From Wolfiporia cocos (taxonomy: Eukaryota; Basidiomycota; Agaricomycetes; Polyporales; Phaeolaceae), in assembly GCA_029448655.1 (NCBI GenBank), contig JACCLO010000001.1:1860001-1924000 (forward strand): a stretch of DNA of 64,000 bases, in the 5' to 3' direction. Below the pieces are notes generated by a model that saw only the letters and a program-made list of their open reading frames with translations, was not told the DNA's origin and searched no databases. A program made the translations under genes and the position numbers. Shown one piece after another: positions 12,846 to 22,932 of this stretch (position 1 is its first letter; every line of letters begins with the position of its first letter).

Positions 12846-13349
12846 CTCAAGGTAACGACAATTGCTCCATCTACTGGTGAGGCATCGCCACTATTATACC
12901 ATGAATTAGTTAGAACCCAAGGCAGCAATGTACTGACGTTGCCCTCGGGGTTTTATGTACCCTAGTACGTGCGCAATACAAGGTCTCGCCAAATTAAGGT
13001 GTAGGACTATCAGGTTGCTGGACAGCATTATGGCATCTTACGAAGCCGCATATCCAATACATGCCATGTGGGGCTATTCCGACGACTGGCAGCAACATAT
13101 CACCGTATGTTGTAAAATCCTCGAAGCGCCCGCTCATGAGCACGTGAGCCCCCGCGCTCCATGACATTGACAGTCATTATTGATTCTTATTGACAATCGC
13201 CAGGGACTTCGTTGAAGATTACAAGCACATGACCTAAACTAGTGACTCCGACGTGCCCCGCCCTGCCCGCCTTAGCACGTTACGGATCCCGTTCGATGCG
13301 CAATTGCGATAGCGTCATTGCGCGCCCGAGCGCGTCAACTTCCAACAAC
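12846..13349. other. No gene supported
   Basis: Between the duplicated GTPase block and the kinase relic I see only short frames without domains. Confidence 0.4.
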
Positions 13350-13690
13350 TTAAGAGACTACATAGTGGAGGAAGCTCCAAAGAGTGGGTATCGTATTGTA
13401 GCGAAGTCTTCGAATGGCATGTCTTATTACCCTGTAAAGGCATAACGTCCAGGACTCGTGAATTGGCCAATCTCGGCCGGAGCGTTCATATTCCAAGTTT
13501 CCCACTGATAGGGCCAAAGCGATTGTTCCGTCTGGGCCCCAGGCGAGATCGCTATGCACGTGTGGTTGTGGTTCGCGTCTCCTGTCGGATCACCCAGATT
13601 CAACCCCATATATTCCTTGGACATATTTCGTCTTGTCATCCACCCTGGCCCGTATCCTAGGTCATCGTCATTGTGGCGCCCAGATATTAG
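13350..13690 (-). pseudogene. Kinase C-terminal relic
   Basis: The minus strand matches the last exon of the kinase at 14191-15517 in nucleotide sequence. It keeps the segment around GNLEYERSGRDW and the block LYRVIRHAIRRLRY, which align with GIWKLRSRLVKID and LYKIIRHAIRTIRY. The upstream catalytic exons are not found and the frame is broken. It is a truncated third copy of the kinase family, in the same orientation as and 0.5 kb downstream of the intact minus-strand copy. Confidence 0.65.
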
Positions 13691-14190
13691 GATCTAACGA
13701 TTCCGTATTCGATTTGTGTAACGGCCCTCAAAGAAGACGTATGCCGGATCTCATGCGTGTCTGACTGACGGCTGCATACGAAATAATATAACAACTCAGA
13801 ACACGTAAGCGCTACAATACGCTACTCGTTTATGCCGGATCCAGTGACGCTTCTGGACGCGTGGCTCTCAACAACTCAGACAGACGACTGCTGTATCCTC
13901 AGCGCTCAGCGCTGATCTGTCGATTGATAACAAACCGGTAAGGATCTCACCAAGACCACTAGCTAAGTATCGCCTTGGCGAGCTTAGTTCGTTGATTCTT
14001 CGCCATGAATATACCATTACTCGCGTATCTACTTACTACACAAATGAATGGAAGATCCAATCGTCAACATGAACATGTTGCGTACGGCATCGCAAGTCGC
14101 ATGTTTCATATAGACCTTATGCAAGTAGCATCAGACATATCCTGGAGACTGACAACAACATGTTGTAGGGGTTCATAGAGGAAAAGGCTC

Positions 14191-15517
14191 TTAACGAACG
14201 GGTATCGCAGGACGGAATGTTAGAATGTAGCGAATCGTTCGAATAGCATGCCGTATAATTTTGTATAGTCGTATCATCCAAAATTCGTCAATCTTAACCA
14301 ATCTCGACCGGAGCTTCCATATTCCCAGCGTACCAGTAATGACGCCAAAGCGGTTCACGACCTGCTCCATATTTGGGCGTTGGGCGGGATCGCGGTGAAC
14401 CATGTCCTCCATGAGAGGCCGCATGAAGTCAAGTCCCCGGTATATCTAGCAAACTCTGCTTTAAAAACTTTTGGGGAAGCAATATGCATCGAAATACCTG
14501 CAAGAAGTCTTCCCGCATCAGGTTTCCAAGATAATACACATCGGTAGGAAACGGGTTATAAAGACCCCTTGATGCGTAGAATTCGGGAACAGTTCTATCC
14601 CCTCCCCAAACGGGGTAGTCCAGAGGCGGGCCGCCATGAGGATCGTACTTCCGGGACAATCCAAAATCAATGAGGTAGTATTTAGTAGGGCAGCTCGTGC
14701 GCGTATAATGCTTGGCTCGACTTCTCAGATCGAGACTGCGGTACCTTCGCTGCGGGTGGTACATACAAGGGAATAGAGGTCCTGGATCCATCATTATATT
14801 GAAGTTCATGCAATCTCTGTGAAGGTCCATGTTGACGTGTCTATGTTAGATAATCAATTGCTCGTACCTATGGGCAACATGATGCTCATGCATGAATTGT
14901 AGCCCCTGTTGCAGATGTTTTGTTTCAGCTCATGACGGTCCCCTTGTACAACCACGAACCTCAAACATCTGCCGGAAGAAATCGATAACTTCTCCCACCG
15001 TTTCGAATTCAGGGTCGTTGTAGATGCGTAAAAGAGGCATTACCAGTAGTACGACGTTGTCGGAATTGGGCACTCGCAGCACTTCATGCACTGGTATACA
15101 ATGATTGCGAGGATCCGATGCTAGGGGCTCAGTTGAGAAGAACTGGCTAAGTTCTACTTCCAACGGATGTTCATTGATTGAGATGTTTTTCAGGGCCACC
15201 ATTGTGCCATCCGAGATGCGAATTGCGTCCATGATCTGAGCAAACTGATGCGTCAAGTTCTCGTAAGCAAGCGCGTGGGCACAACCGGCATTCGTGAGAC
15301 ATACGCTCAATCGAATTCCGTCTTCACATCTCCAGTAGTATGTATCCTGGCCTTCCCATGATGGTCTCCATCCGAGTCTATAGCGGGGACGCAACATATA
15401 ACCACGTTCTTCAAGCCATTTTTGGTTGTCACGCCAGAACAATTCGTGGGGGAGTAACTCTCCCGAGTACTCTGCTAGATCAGAACTGTGTTGAGCCTCA
15501 TCTGCTGTTGTCGACAT
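14191..15517 (-). CDS. Atypical protein kinase-like gene, four exons (kinase B)
   Basis: Paralogue of kinase A, on the opposite strand. Exons on minus: 14960-15517, 14868-14905, 14498-14816 and 14191-14445, giving about 389 residues with all phases consistent. Key residues: ATP-site Lys in MVALKNI (about K110), catalytic loop HRDCMNFN (about 198-205) and the DFG Asp in LIDFGLSRKY. The loop has Met where Lys normally follows HRD. The 38-nt second exon has the same length as its counterpart in kinase A. I placed the third exon at the acceptor CTTCACAG/AGATTGC, because that rebuilds the family's HRDCMN block; an earlier AG would add seven residues. A second in-frame ATG six codons upstream (15535) is an alternative start. 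Function beyond a kinase fold is unknown. Confidence 0.75.
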
Positions 15518-16447
15518 GATTCTGTCATCTGTCATGTTCGTGAACTGCAAACGAGAGATACTAGTTATGAATTTACGATACCGGTTCCGCAACGTGGATA
15601 CTCTGTGAGCAGTCGAAGTCGAATAATGGATTACTTGGAGTCGCGGTGAGTGCGCTATGAACTAAGCCGTTATTTGTGCTGTGTTTGCACTTGTTTCGGC
15701 CTATGTCTCATGTGTACTTGTCTCTTCACTGCTTAGCATCAGTTATGCTGAAGATCAGACTAGGATTGGCCAGCCTTGTGCAGCAGTCTTACTTTTCTCG
15801 CCAGCCTCTGCAACGCACATCAGTTCAGGCGAGGCGCATCTCGCAAATGATATGGAATTACAGTGAAAGCTCACGAATCTCTCAAGGAAATGGCAAATCT
15901 TTCCTAAAACTTGTGCGTGTGTGATGTTATGGGCCTATTCTACTCCTTTCGGGCTGGATGTTGGCTGACAATTGCTGCGCAGTGCGATACCATTCATTCA
16001 GTGCTTAGGATTGAACAAGCCGTGGGACGACGAAAGTCATAGCGACGAGCTAATATCATTGAGTACTGAGTCTCACGTAGCCTTCGATCGCTACAGGTGG
16101 TGTCAATCTCGAGGAGTCTGATTGACCCCTTAGACTGTATTGTTCGTTCCATGTGATAGGCCAGTTGTGAAATGGCATCGACTGACACCGGCAGAGGTAG
16201 GCCCCATTTTCGCTACGATGCTTGTTCTCTGTTGTTGTTTTGGAGTCGCCGCTTGTGCTCTTTTGTCCGGCAGTTGCAACCATCGCCGTACCTGAGGCCT
16301 GAGGCATGAAGCTTGAAGTTTGACAGGACATCGACATGGAGGCACACTGTCACACGCAGCTATTGATAGCAACACTACAATCTTACCTTCACATGTCGGT
16401 GACCGATCAAGGAACGGGGCAACGAAGCTGAGATCACCTACATATAT
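15518..16447. other. No gene supported
   Basis: A 60-codon plus-strand frame near 15681 has a signal-peptide-like hydrophobic start, but it opens with GTG, has an in-frame stop just upstream and has no ATG. Other frames are short and lack domains. Confidence 0.4.
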
Positions 16448-17522
16448 ATGGTGATTCACCCGCTCTGTGTCAATGATCTCGTCCCTTCCGGAATTTATCT
16501 TGGACTTTCCTCCCTGACACTACTTCCGATGGCTTTCTTCACAATACTGCAGCAGTGTGTGGCAAACTCAGCCAATGCTTCTACTACGGGAATGGGTGTG
16601 GCATCTTCAGGAGGCTGGATAAGCAAGCATACTACAGGTCACACCGTTCATAGGTGTCGAGACTGTCTCCATTACGCAATGAACGTTCTGGATGCTGTAA
16701 TCAAAGATGGTGCCCCTGTTCCGGAGCACATAGTCAGGGCGCTTCGAAAGGAGCATGCAGCGTAAGCGTCCTATGGTCAGGTCTGACGAACCATTCGCAA
16801 GATTGAAGCTCCTTATCCAGATTGACAGCTCAGGTGGATAAAATCGAGGAACTCAATCGCAAACTTGTTCTGTTTTCGAAGAATGGTGTTACGACTGTGT
16901 TTCAGCTTATTCTCGACGCACATACAGCCGATACTGCTGCCCAGGAACTACGCTGCAGAATTCAGGTATATATCTTTCTTTTGATCAAGTCACTCGTAGA
17001 GACATTATGAAATAGAGAACATCCGATCTTGCAAGAAACATGAGAATGGGGAATGGAACACTTGGTAAGTGGCCCGTTTACAAGACGAAGATATAGTGAG
17101 AGCCTTCAGCCTACTCACCAGAGAGCTACCATACAACTTCCACGTGGTCATTGGTTTCATCGGGCTCATCCACAGCAACAAATGAAACTGTAAGCAGCAT
17201 TTATTGCTTCTCACGCTCATGGTCTGTTAAGAGACTTCGAAGGTTGACTCACAGATGGTGTCCGGACCAGGTAAACCCCCATGTAATACAAGTTGTAGTA
17301 TTGACTTACCAAAACACAGAAGAACAGCTGGAGAGTGCTCAAGCATCAGAGGGAAGATCTTCTCAATCCCAATGGGAGGCAATTCTTGAAATTGCTCTCG
17401 AACCTAATGTCTGGCAAAATGACCTTCCGCGTACGTATTCTGTAGGAGGCCTATTCCACATTCTCATACCGCACCACAGGCTACTTGTCGGACTGACATC
17501 CTCGTCTGAACTGTGTTTATAA
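16448..17522 (+). CDS. Hypothetical multi-exon gene, function not recognised
   Basis: I do not recognise the product. A chain of phased exons supports a real gene: 16448-16761, 16821-16965, 17016-17064, 17122-17189, 17255-17270 and 17320 onward, with GT-AG introns of about 50-65 nt. The fifth exon is only 16 nt. The product starts with a hydrophobic stretch (about residues 18-40), then has a charged helical part including TAQVDKIEELNRK and a later block WEAILEIALEPNVWQND. I cannot fix the 3' end. Reading through from the last exon gives a stop at 17522. A GTACGT donor at 17431 and a possible later exon near 17525-17590 (AGAACTTGTGAGG...) do not join in phase. No transmembrane or enzymatic motif beyond this is visible. 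Confidence 0.5.
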
Positions 17523-17590
17523 TTAGAGAACTTGTGAGGTTGATCTTCAGCGCATTGATGCTGATGAATGCCAGTACGCTGCACCTGAAT

Positions 17591-19120
17591 TACATGTAAT
17601 TGTATCTGGTATTATATTGAGGATGGGAAATCAGGATTCACTTGTTCAGCTTGCCAACCGGGACATATCACACAGATTTCCAAGCTGTTCAGCATCTTGT
17701 AATATCCCACAAATCTCCAGCGACTCCTGAATTGTGTTCATCCGCTCTATTGCTATTGCCCACACTGTTTGGTGTCGAGAATGCATGGTTAATAAGCGGT
17801 AATGTCCTAGTAAGCGGAGTCAAACACTCCGTATATGCGCTCAAGGTGGTGTAGCACAATCACAGTCGCAGTGAGCTATCAATTGTGCAAGGAACGAAAA
17901 CTAAACCCCAAAGCGTGGACATCTATTGCTTCAAATGAGGGGTCTCGTCAGGCAAGCAAAAGATCACAGGCTTCTGGAGGCCGTTCAACTAGTTGAAATC
18001 CATAGAAGTACCGGATCTTTACGTTCTAGACAGAAGTCAGACCATGGTAAAGAAGAGTGGCAGCTCATACTGTATATTCTCTATTGGCAACTGACCCACT
18101 CATGGTAGCCAAAAGTACAGACTCTTCTGTTGTATGTTTTGGCTTACTGGGGGCATCCCGTATTGCTCCAGACGCTATCATCAAGCGGACGCATAGCCAC
18201 GAGGAGGTATGCATTCAGGCAATCGCAGGGCTGAGCATGGATTGAAGCGTGACCTATGACAAGCCCATCACCAAAAACATTTTTGGACTCGCAGAATATT
18301 TATTTCGGCGGCCGGAAAGAACTAGCTCTTCTTGAAGCGTGACAGCCACAGCATGGTGTTGAACGTCAGTGATATGATTGGCAAGCTGATAATACTGCGA
18401 TCTTGCCAGATTCCACCCTGTTTTGCACAGGATGAAAGGTATCATAAACAGCAGAGGATCTAAAAGTGTCACAAACATGTATGCACATTTTGGTACTAGG
18501 CAACGACATTTGCTATCATTACGATCTCGGTGGTAGAGCATTCATGGATCTAGGACGTAAGTAGCGATTTTGAATCCCACTAAATTTCTACTACCAAGCA
18601 GAGCCTACTATAGCGTTGTGCGCTATCTGACCTCCTCGAATCCCACCGTTGGGTCCGCTCGTGCTATCTGCCGTCTAGGATCTACACAAGTAGACTGGCA
18701 CATGGAGGCTCAGCTGACCTTCGCCCATACGATTCCCGCTACAATCATTGTTGATCATGCACTGGAGGGTTGGGATCCACTCGGGCTGCTGCCACAGTGG
18801 GTCAAGATTACTCTCAAAGTTGAACGTGAGGATGGCATGCTTAAGATATGGAACTATCCTTTACCTTATCTGTAGCAAACCATCACTGTGGTTCCGACAC
18901 AAGGAAAGCGAAGGATAGAGAAGTGTTACAAGTGTCAAGGAGATCATGGCGAAGAATGGTGGTCTGCGTGAGTTTAGATGCTAAACGCCCTCCATTGTCG
19001 GGGTTAATCGGTGTGTAGATACCGTTACCAACTCGAAGCGTTTGTGGACAAAGTGAAAAGGCGCTCGCCCATGGCATGGAGATCTGCTGGAGGACTCCAT
19101 CGACGCCATGCATGTCATCG
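17591..19120. other. Unresolved region, possible exon 18570-18875
   Basis: The plus strand has a 101-codon frame ending at 18875 (blocks VDWHMEAQLTFAHTIPATII and WKITLK-like text near its end) that could be a terminal exon of a gene starting upstream. I could not join it to the 16.4-17.5 kb exons or to others in phase. Minus-strand frames at 18254-18541 and 18883-19248 have no recognisable domain. Confidence 0.3.
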
Positions 19121-19740
19121 ACGCCGTATGTACCAAAATGCGCTCGATCAATCACTTCCGAATTACGTTTGACTCGGTGACAATCGGACATGCAGTCTAG
19201 TCTCAGTCCGCGACCCACATCGCAGTTTGATATGTAATCAGCGCTCAATTAGTTCTAAGATTTGCGAGATTGGCGTGTCGTGATATTGTGTGCACTAGTG
19301 ACTGTTTTTGTGGCACTAAGTATGCTCCTCGGTCGATACTTGGACTCATACCGACCGATAGTCGATCAGTGGGTCCAGTCAGCAACGATACGCCTTGATC
19401 GCTGCGCGGAGTATCGGCTTGCATTGACTGAAATAATGAATGGAGCGTCCAAAGGCGTGATAATTAATAATAGTCTCGGTCGAAGTGGAGTATGCCCGCC
19501 GGGGTTCGTAGGTCCGTGTCCGTCGCGGAGTCGGCGACCAATATAGACGCCCGTCGCTCAGTAGCGCATAATTAAATCAAGTCAATGTGATTCTCACGGT
19601 GCACGCCGGACATACATCAGTAGCAAGAAACGGATATTCTTATCTGTACCCACACTCTCAGCTTATGTATTGAGAGCGTCGCCTCTGATCACAGAAGCCC
19701 TCCATAATACAAGCACGTTGTACTTCTAGCACCGCATATA
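19121..19740. repeat. Dispersed repeat, copy 1 (pair at 49448-50110)
   Basis: Same-orientation similarity to 49448-50110. Perfect or near-perfect blocks include CTCAGTCCGCGACCCACATC, GATCAGTGGGTCCAGTCAGC and CGCGGAGTCGG. Copies differ by many indels and substitutions, and neither copy keeps a long shared reading frame, so I treat it as non-coding repeat DNA of unknown origin. The two copies sit on either side of the transposon cluster. Confidence 0.7.
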
Positions 19741-19865
19741 GAGTCATCAGCAAAAGGCGAGATAGTAGATAAGCATAGATAAAGTGACGTCAGACTGGTA
19801 TACATTATCAGACCGATTTAGGCCGATAAAATATGTTTTGTATTTTGACCTCTGGGAAAATACCG

Positions 19866-20012
19866 AGGCATCCGGTAAACTGTTGCAAAGTCACAGGTGG
19901 CATCTGGTGAACACTGGGAAGCTCACAAAGGCATCTGGTGGATTGTTTCACAGTTGTAGAGGCATCTGGTGAATTGTTGCAAACTTACAAGGGCCCCCGG
20001 TGAATGGTTTCA
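19866..20012. repeat. Imperfect tandem repeat, about 31-34 bp unit
   Basis: Four to five imperfect units built on GGCATCTGGTGAA followed by a TTGTTGCAAA-like and a CACAA-like tail. Start points are near 19867, 19895, 19930, 19961 and 19991. No frame or known element explains it. Confidence 0.6.
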
Positions 20013-20447
20013 AGTCAGCCACCAGAGGCCAGGCCTCATGGGCCAGAATGTATTGACTCAGACATTATATTGTGACCAATCACCCAGACTGATAATTAAT
20101 CTGAGGCACTCGAAGTACGTCCAGGGCAAATTATAATTGGTGCACGGTTACAATACAGTGGTCAATACTACGAATGGCATACTACATCAAGTGAATCTAC
20201 TGGGCAGTCAGGAATCACAGAAATCGTGGTGCAGAGTATAGCGTATTACAGCATTGCAAGGGAGGGAGATCAGAATGTTTGAGTGTGTGAGAGCAACGAT
20301 CAATAAAAGCAGCAAAGACAGCGACAATTGTAGGGAGCAGGTCAGACACAGAGCAATAAATTGAAACGAGCAAGGAGCACTAGCAAGCAGTGAGAGCGTA
20401 GAGTCACAGAGCAGAGATTAGGCATCAGAAGAGCTTTAGGAAGGCTA

Positions 20448-20605
20448 GGATGAGGGGTCCACTGAGGACAAGGGGTCCACCAAGGATGAGGGATCTGCTG
20501 AGGACAAGGGGTCTGCTGAGGATGAGGGCTCCACTGAGGATGAGGGCTCCGCTGAGGACAAGGGCTCCACCAAAGTTGAGGGCTCCACCAAGGACGAGTG
20601 GCTTG
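20448..20605. repeat. 18-bp tandem repeat, Ser/Pro-rich on minus strand
   Basis: About eight to nine units of an 18-bp repeat of the type GAGGACAAGGGGTCTGCT. All keep frame and read on the minus strand as the hexapeptide S-S-x-(V/A)-(E/D)-P. It lies just 3' of the DUF6698-like gene on the same strand and could be a low-complexity coding tail of a neighbouring or extended gene. I could not connect it to that gene by a splice junction. Confidence 0.65.
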
Positions 20606-21805
20606 GTGAGGATGGGGAGCTTGGCAAAAATGATATATTGGTGGAACCGAGGGTGCCTTGCTCTAAGTTAGTGCTCCCAGTGACTCCGCCTGCTGCTTTG
20701 TCAGCGGCAAAGCCAGCAAAGATGAGATCTAATGTGGACAGCCCCTCAAGTCTTCAAATCCTCTTCCCGTTGGGCGCAACAACCTTGACTTGTCTCCCCC
20801 AGATTTTCCTAGGCTTGTTGTGAGACAGGTATCCTAAGGATCTGGTCCACTTACTTGTTCCACCAAGCAATCATCTTTTCCCCCCACTTTTTGTTGGTGA
20901 ACAACTTGGTGATGTTTTTGTAAAATTCTTGAACGACGAAGTTGTCTTCAGCTTCGCTCCATGTTTCCTGTGCACTATATGCAAAGTGTGCCTAAAAACA
21001 TTATTAGCGTTGCACAAGAATCAAGATCGGAATGTATGAGGCAGGCAGTATATGTGACTGTTTCCTTCATCACCTCCTTCATCTTGTAATACTTGGATAT
21101 TGAAGGGCACCCAGGCCTGGCGCTGGGCGGATACTCACCAAAACCAGCCTTTGGTCCTCTGAATAAGCAGTGGTAATTCTACTGAAAGAGTATCTCTGAG
21201 AACCCACACACGTACCACAGCCAAAATAGGTGACAGGAGTAGATTGATGTTAGGACGGTCCCTTACAAATTCATTCTCGGGATAGCAGAGTGAGGGGACG
21301 TGGTCCACAGTAATCTCGACCTCGCCTTCGAGTGCTGCTCGACAAAATCTGTGCAATACCATTAGAACATAAATCAAGTAACAAATGTGACTTACTCGGC
21401 AGGGTCTTTGTCAAAGTCATCTCGCTACTTGCGTAGCACAAGGAGCTGACCTGTGGTGGGGTGATGGAATCCGCATTTTTTCTTGTCAATGTTATGGTCA
21501 ATTTTGGGGATGTCAGGGCAGTCGAGGTCAGGAAGATACGAGAGAGTTAGTTGTTTGAGCTTTGCAACATCGTCGTTGCATGCATTGTGTGCCTTTGACA
21601 CGAGCTGACCAAAACATACAGCCAGAAAATGAAGTCTCAAATTTATGTACGCATGAATTTTGCCAGCTGCAGGGTGGCATCAGGATCCCTCTCAGAGTGA
21701 GCAATTTGTGCATGCAGGCAAGGACAAGCTTGAATGAGCTTGTGATAGTCATCAAGTTGGTGTCGGATCTCATCATTAGAGCTGCGCGCTATCAGACAGT
21801 GAAAA

Positions 21806-22176
21806 TGTCACAAGCCGATTTTCTTCAACTAGCTTGCGACTAGAAACAACCCTTATCTTATCTAAGCGCCCGCCTATGCATCACGTGCAAGGACCCCGAA
21901 CACCCCACACGTGCTTACACAGACCCCGGACACCCTTGATGTGGCTCTACACCTACGATAGGGTTTACCATACTCTAAACGGTCTATCAGCTTACGTAAT
22001 ACTGTATAGTAGCCAAACATGTACAAACAGCCTACGAGCATATATACCAGCCAGACGAGCAGGGAGCACCCCAGACTCGTCTTGGCCTTTGTTGCCTTGA
22101 GTAGCCTCAGACTAGGAATACGCTTTCACGCGAGTAATATTCCCCTGAGTAGTTGCTTGAGAATACGCTTGTGTCA
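21806..22176 (+). repeat. 5' LTR of element A
   Basis: 371 bp, TGTCACAAGC...GCTTGTGTCA. Contains TATATA at 22041-22046 and the 11-mer AGACTCGTCTT at 22073-22083, 32 nt downstream, which I infer to be the transcript start and self-primer. Confidence 0.95.
22041..22083 (+). promoter_or_regulatory. Predicted core promoter and transcript start of element A
   Basis: TATATA at 22041-22046 followed 32 nt later by AGACTCGTCTT (22073-22083), which is the exact complement of the primer-binding site. The TATA-to-start spacing is normal for RNA polymerase II. The start site is inferred, not measured. Confidence 0.6.
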
Positions 22177-22177
22177 T

Positions 22178-22188
22178 AAGACGAGTCT
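22178..22188 (+). promoter_or_regulatory. Self-primer binding site of element A
   Basis: AAGACGAGTCT begins one base after the 5' LTR. It is an 11/11 reverse complement of 22073-22083 in the LTR. There is no TGG-type site complementary to a tRNA 3' end. Tf1/sushi-group retrotransposons are known to prime reverse transcription with the folded-back 5' end of their own RNA, cleaved after about 11 nt; this site has that geometry. Confidence 0.75.
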
Positions 22189-22932
22189 CCTCCCCGTTCT
22201 GAGTTCATTCCAGAACAACCCCGGCGCACTAGGGGCAAAGTGCACTGTTTCTTCGCCCTCGAGTTTCGACTCGGGTGTTTAAACTTTTATCCTCCCGTAT
22301 CCCAGGGACAAGGGACTGGGTTCTGGGGGACATACACTTGTGAACAGCGTGTAGGGGACCACTCCTACCGTTGCTTCTAAGCTACTGGGCCACCGTCGTG
22401 CAACGCGGCGTAAAGGCTTTGGGTTATATCCCCACCGTAGTAGTTGTGTACCCGACACGAAATAATCAAAGGCGTTAAGGGGCCCTACGGCAGATTACAG
22501 AGGCACTGGGCACCTATTTACGCGCATTACCGCGCCACTATACGGGCATTACCGCCCCCCCGTTACTATACAACCCAGCGCCCCACAAGGCAGCTGAAGG
22601 AGCGCGACACAGCTCACACTATACGGCCACTTGGCCCCCTACGATAAATTTTAGACCCTCCATCCCAAGGGTTTAGATCCCGTGCCCCCGGTATCCCGAA
22701 TTAGCTTCGGGGCTGGACGAGGTTTCGGAGGCAGAGATTACTTGCCGGCCTTGGGCTGAAAACCCCTTGGCGTTTCTTGGCGCACCTCCGAAAAGAGGTG
22801 GTCTCTGAATAGAGTGGAAAGACAGTTTCTAGTTACCACCCCGATCGCAGCTATAGGCTGATCCACAGTGGGCGGGTAGCGCTGTTTTTCGCGACTCTAC
22901 ATTCTATACCTACACAACTTTCGTACGATACT

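Noticed and set aside
15681..15866. Possible small secreted protein with a signal-peptide-like start
   Set aside because: It opens with GTG, a stop lies just upstream in frame, there is no ATG, and no upstream exon was found.
19262..19546. Membrane protein-like frame in repeat B
   Set aside because: No ATG start, and the second copy at 49.6 kb is frameshifted; the similarity is of the DNA, not of a protein.
19866..20012. CRISPR-like array
   Set aside because: Units are imperfect, contiguous and without unique spacers; this is a eukaryotic tandem repeat.
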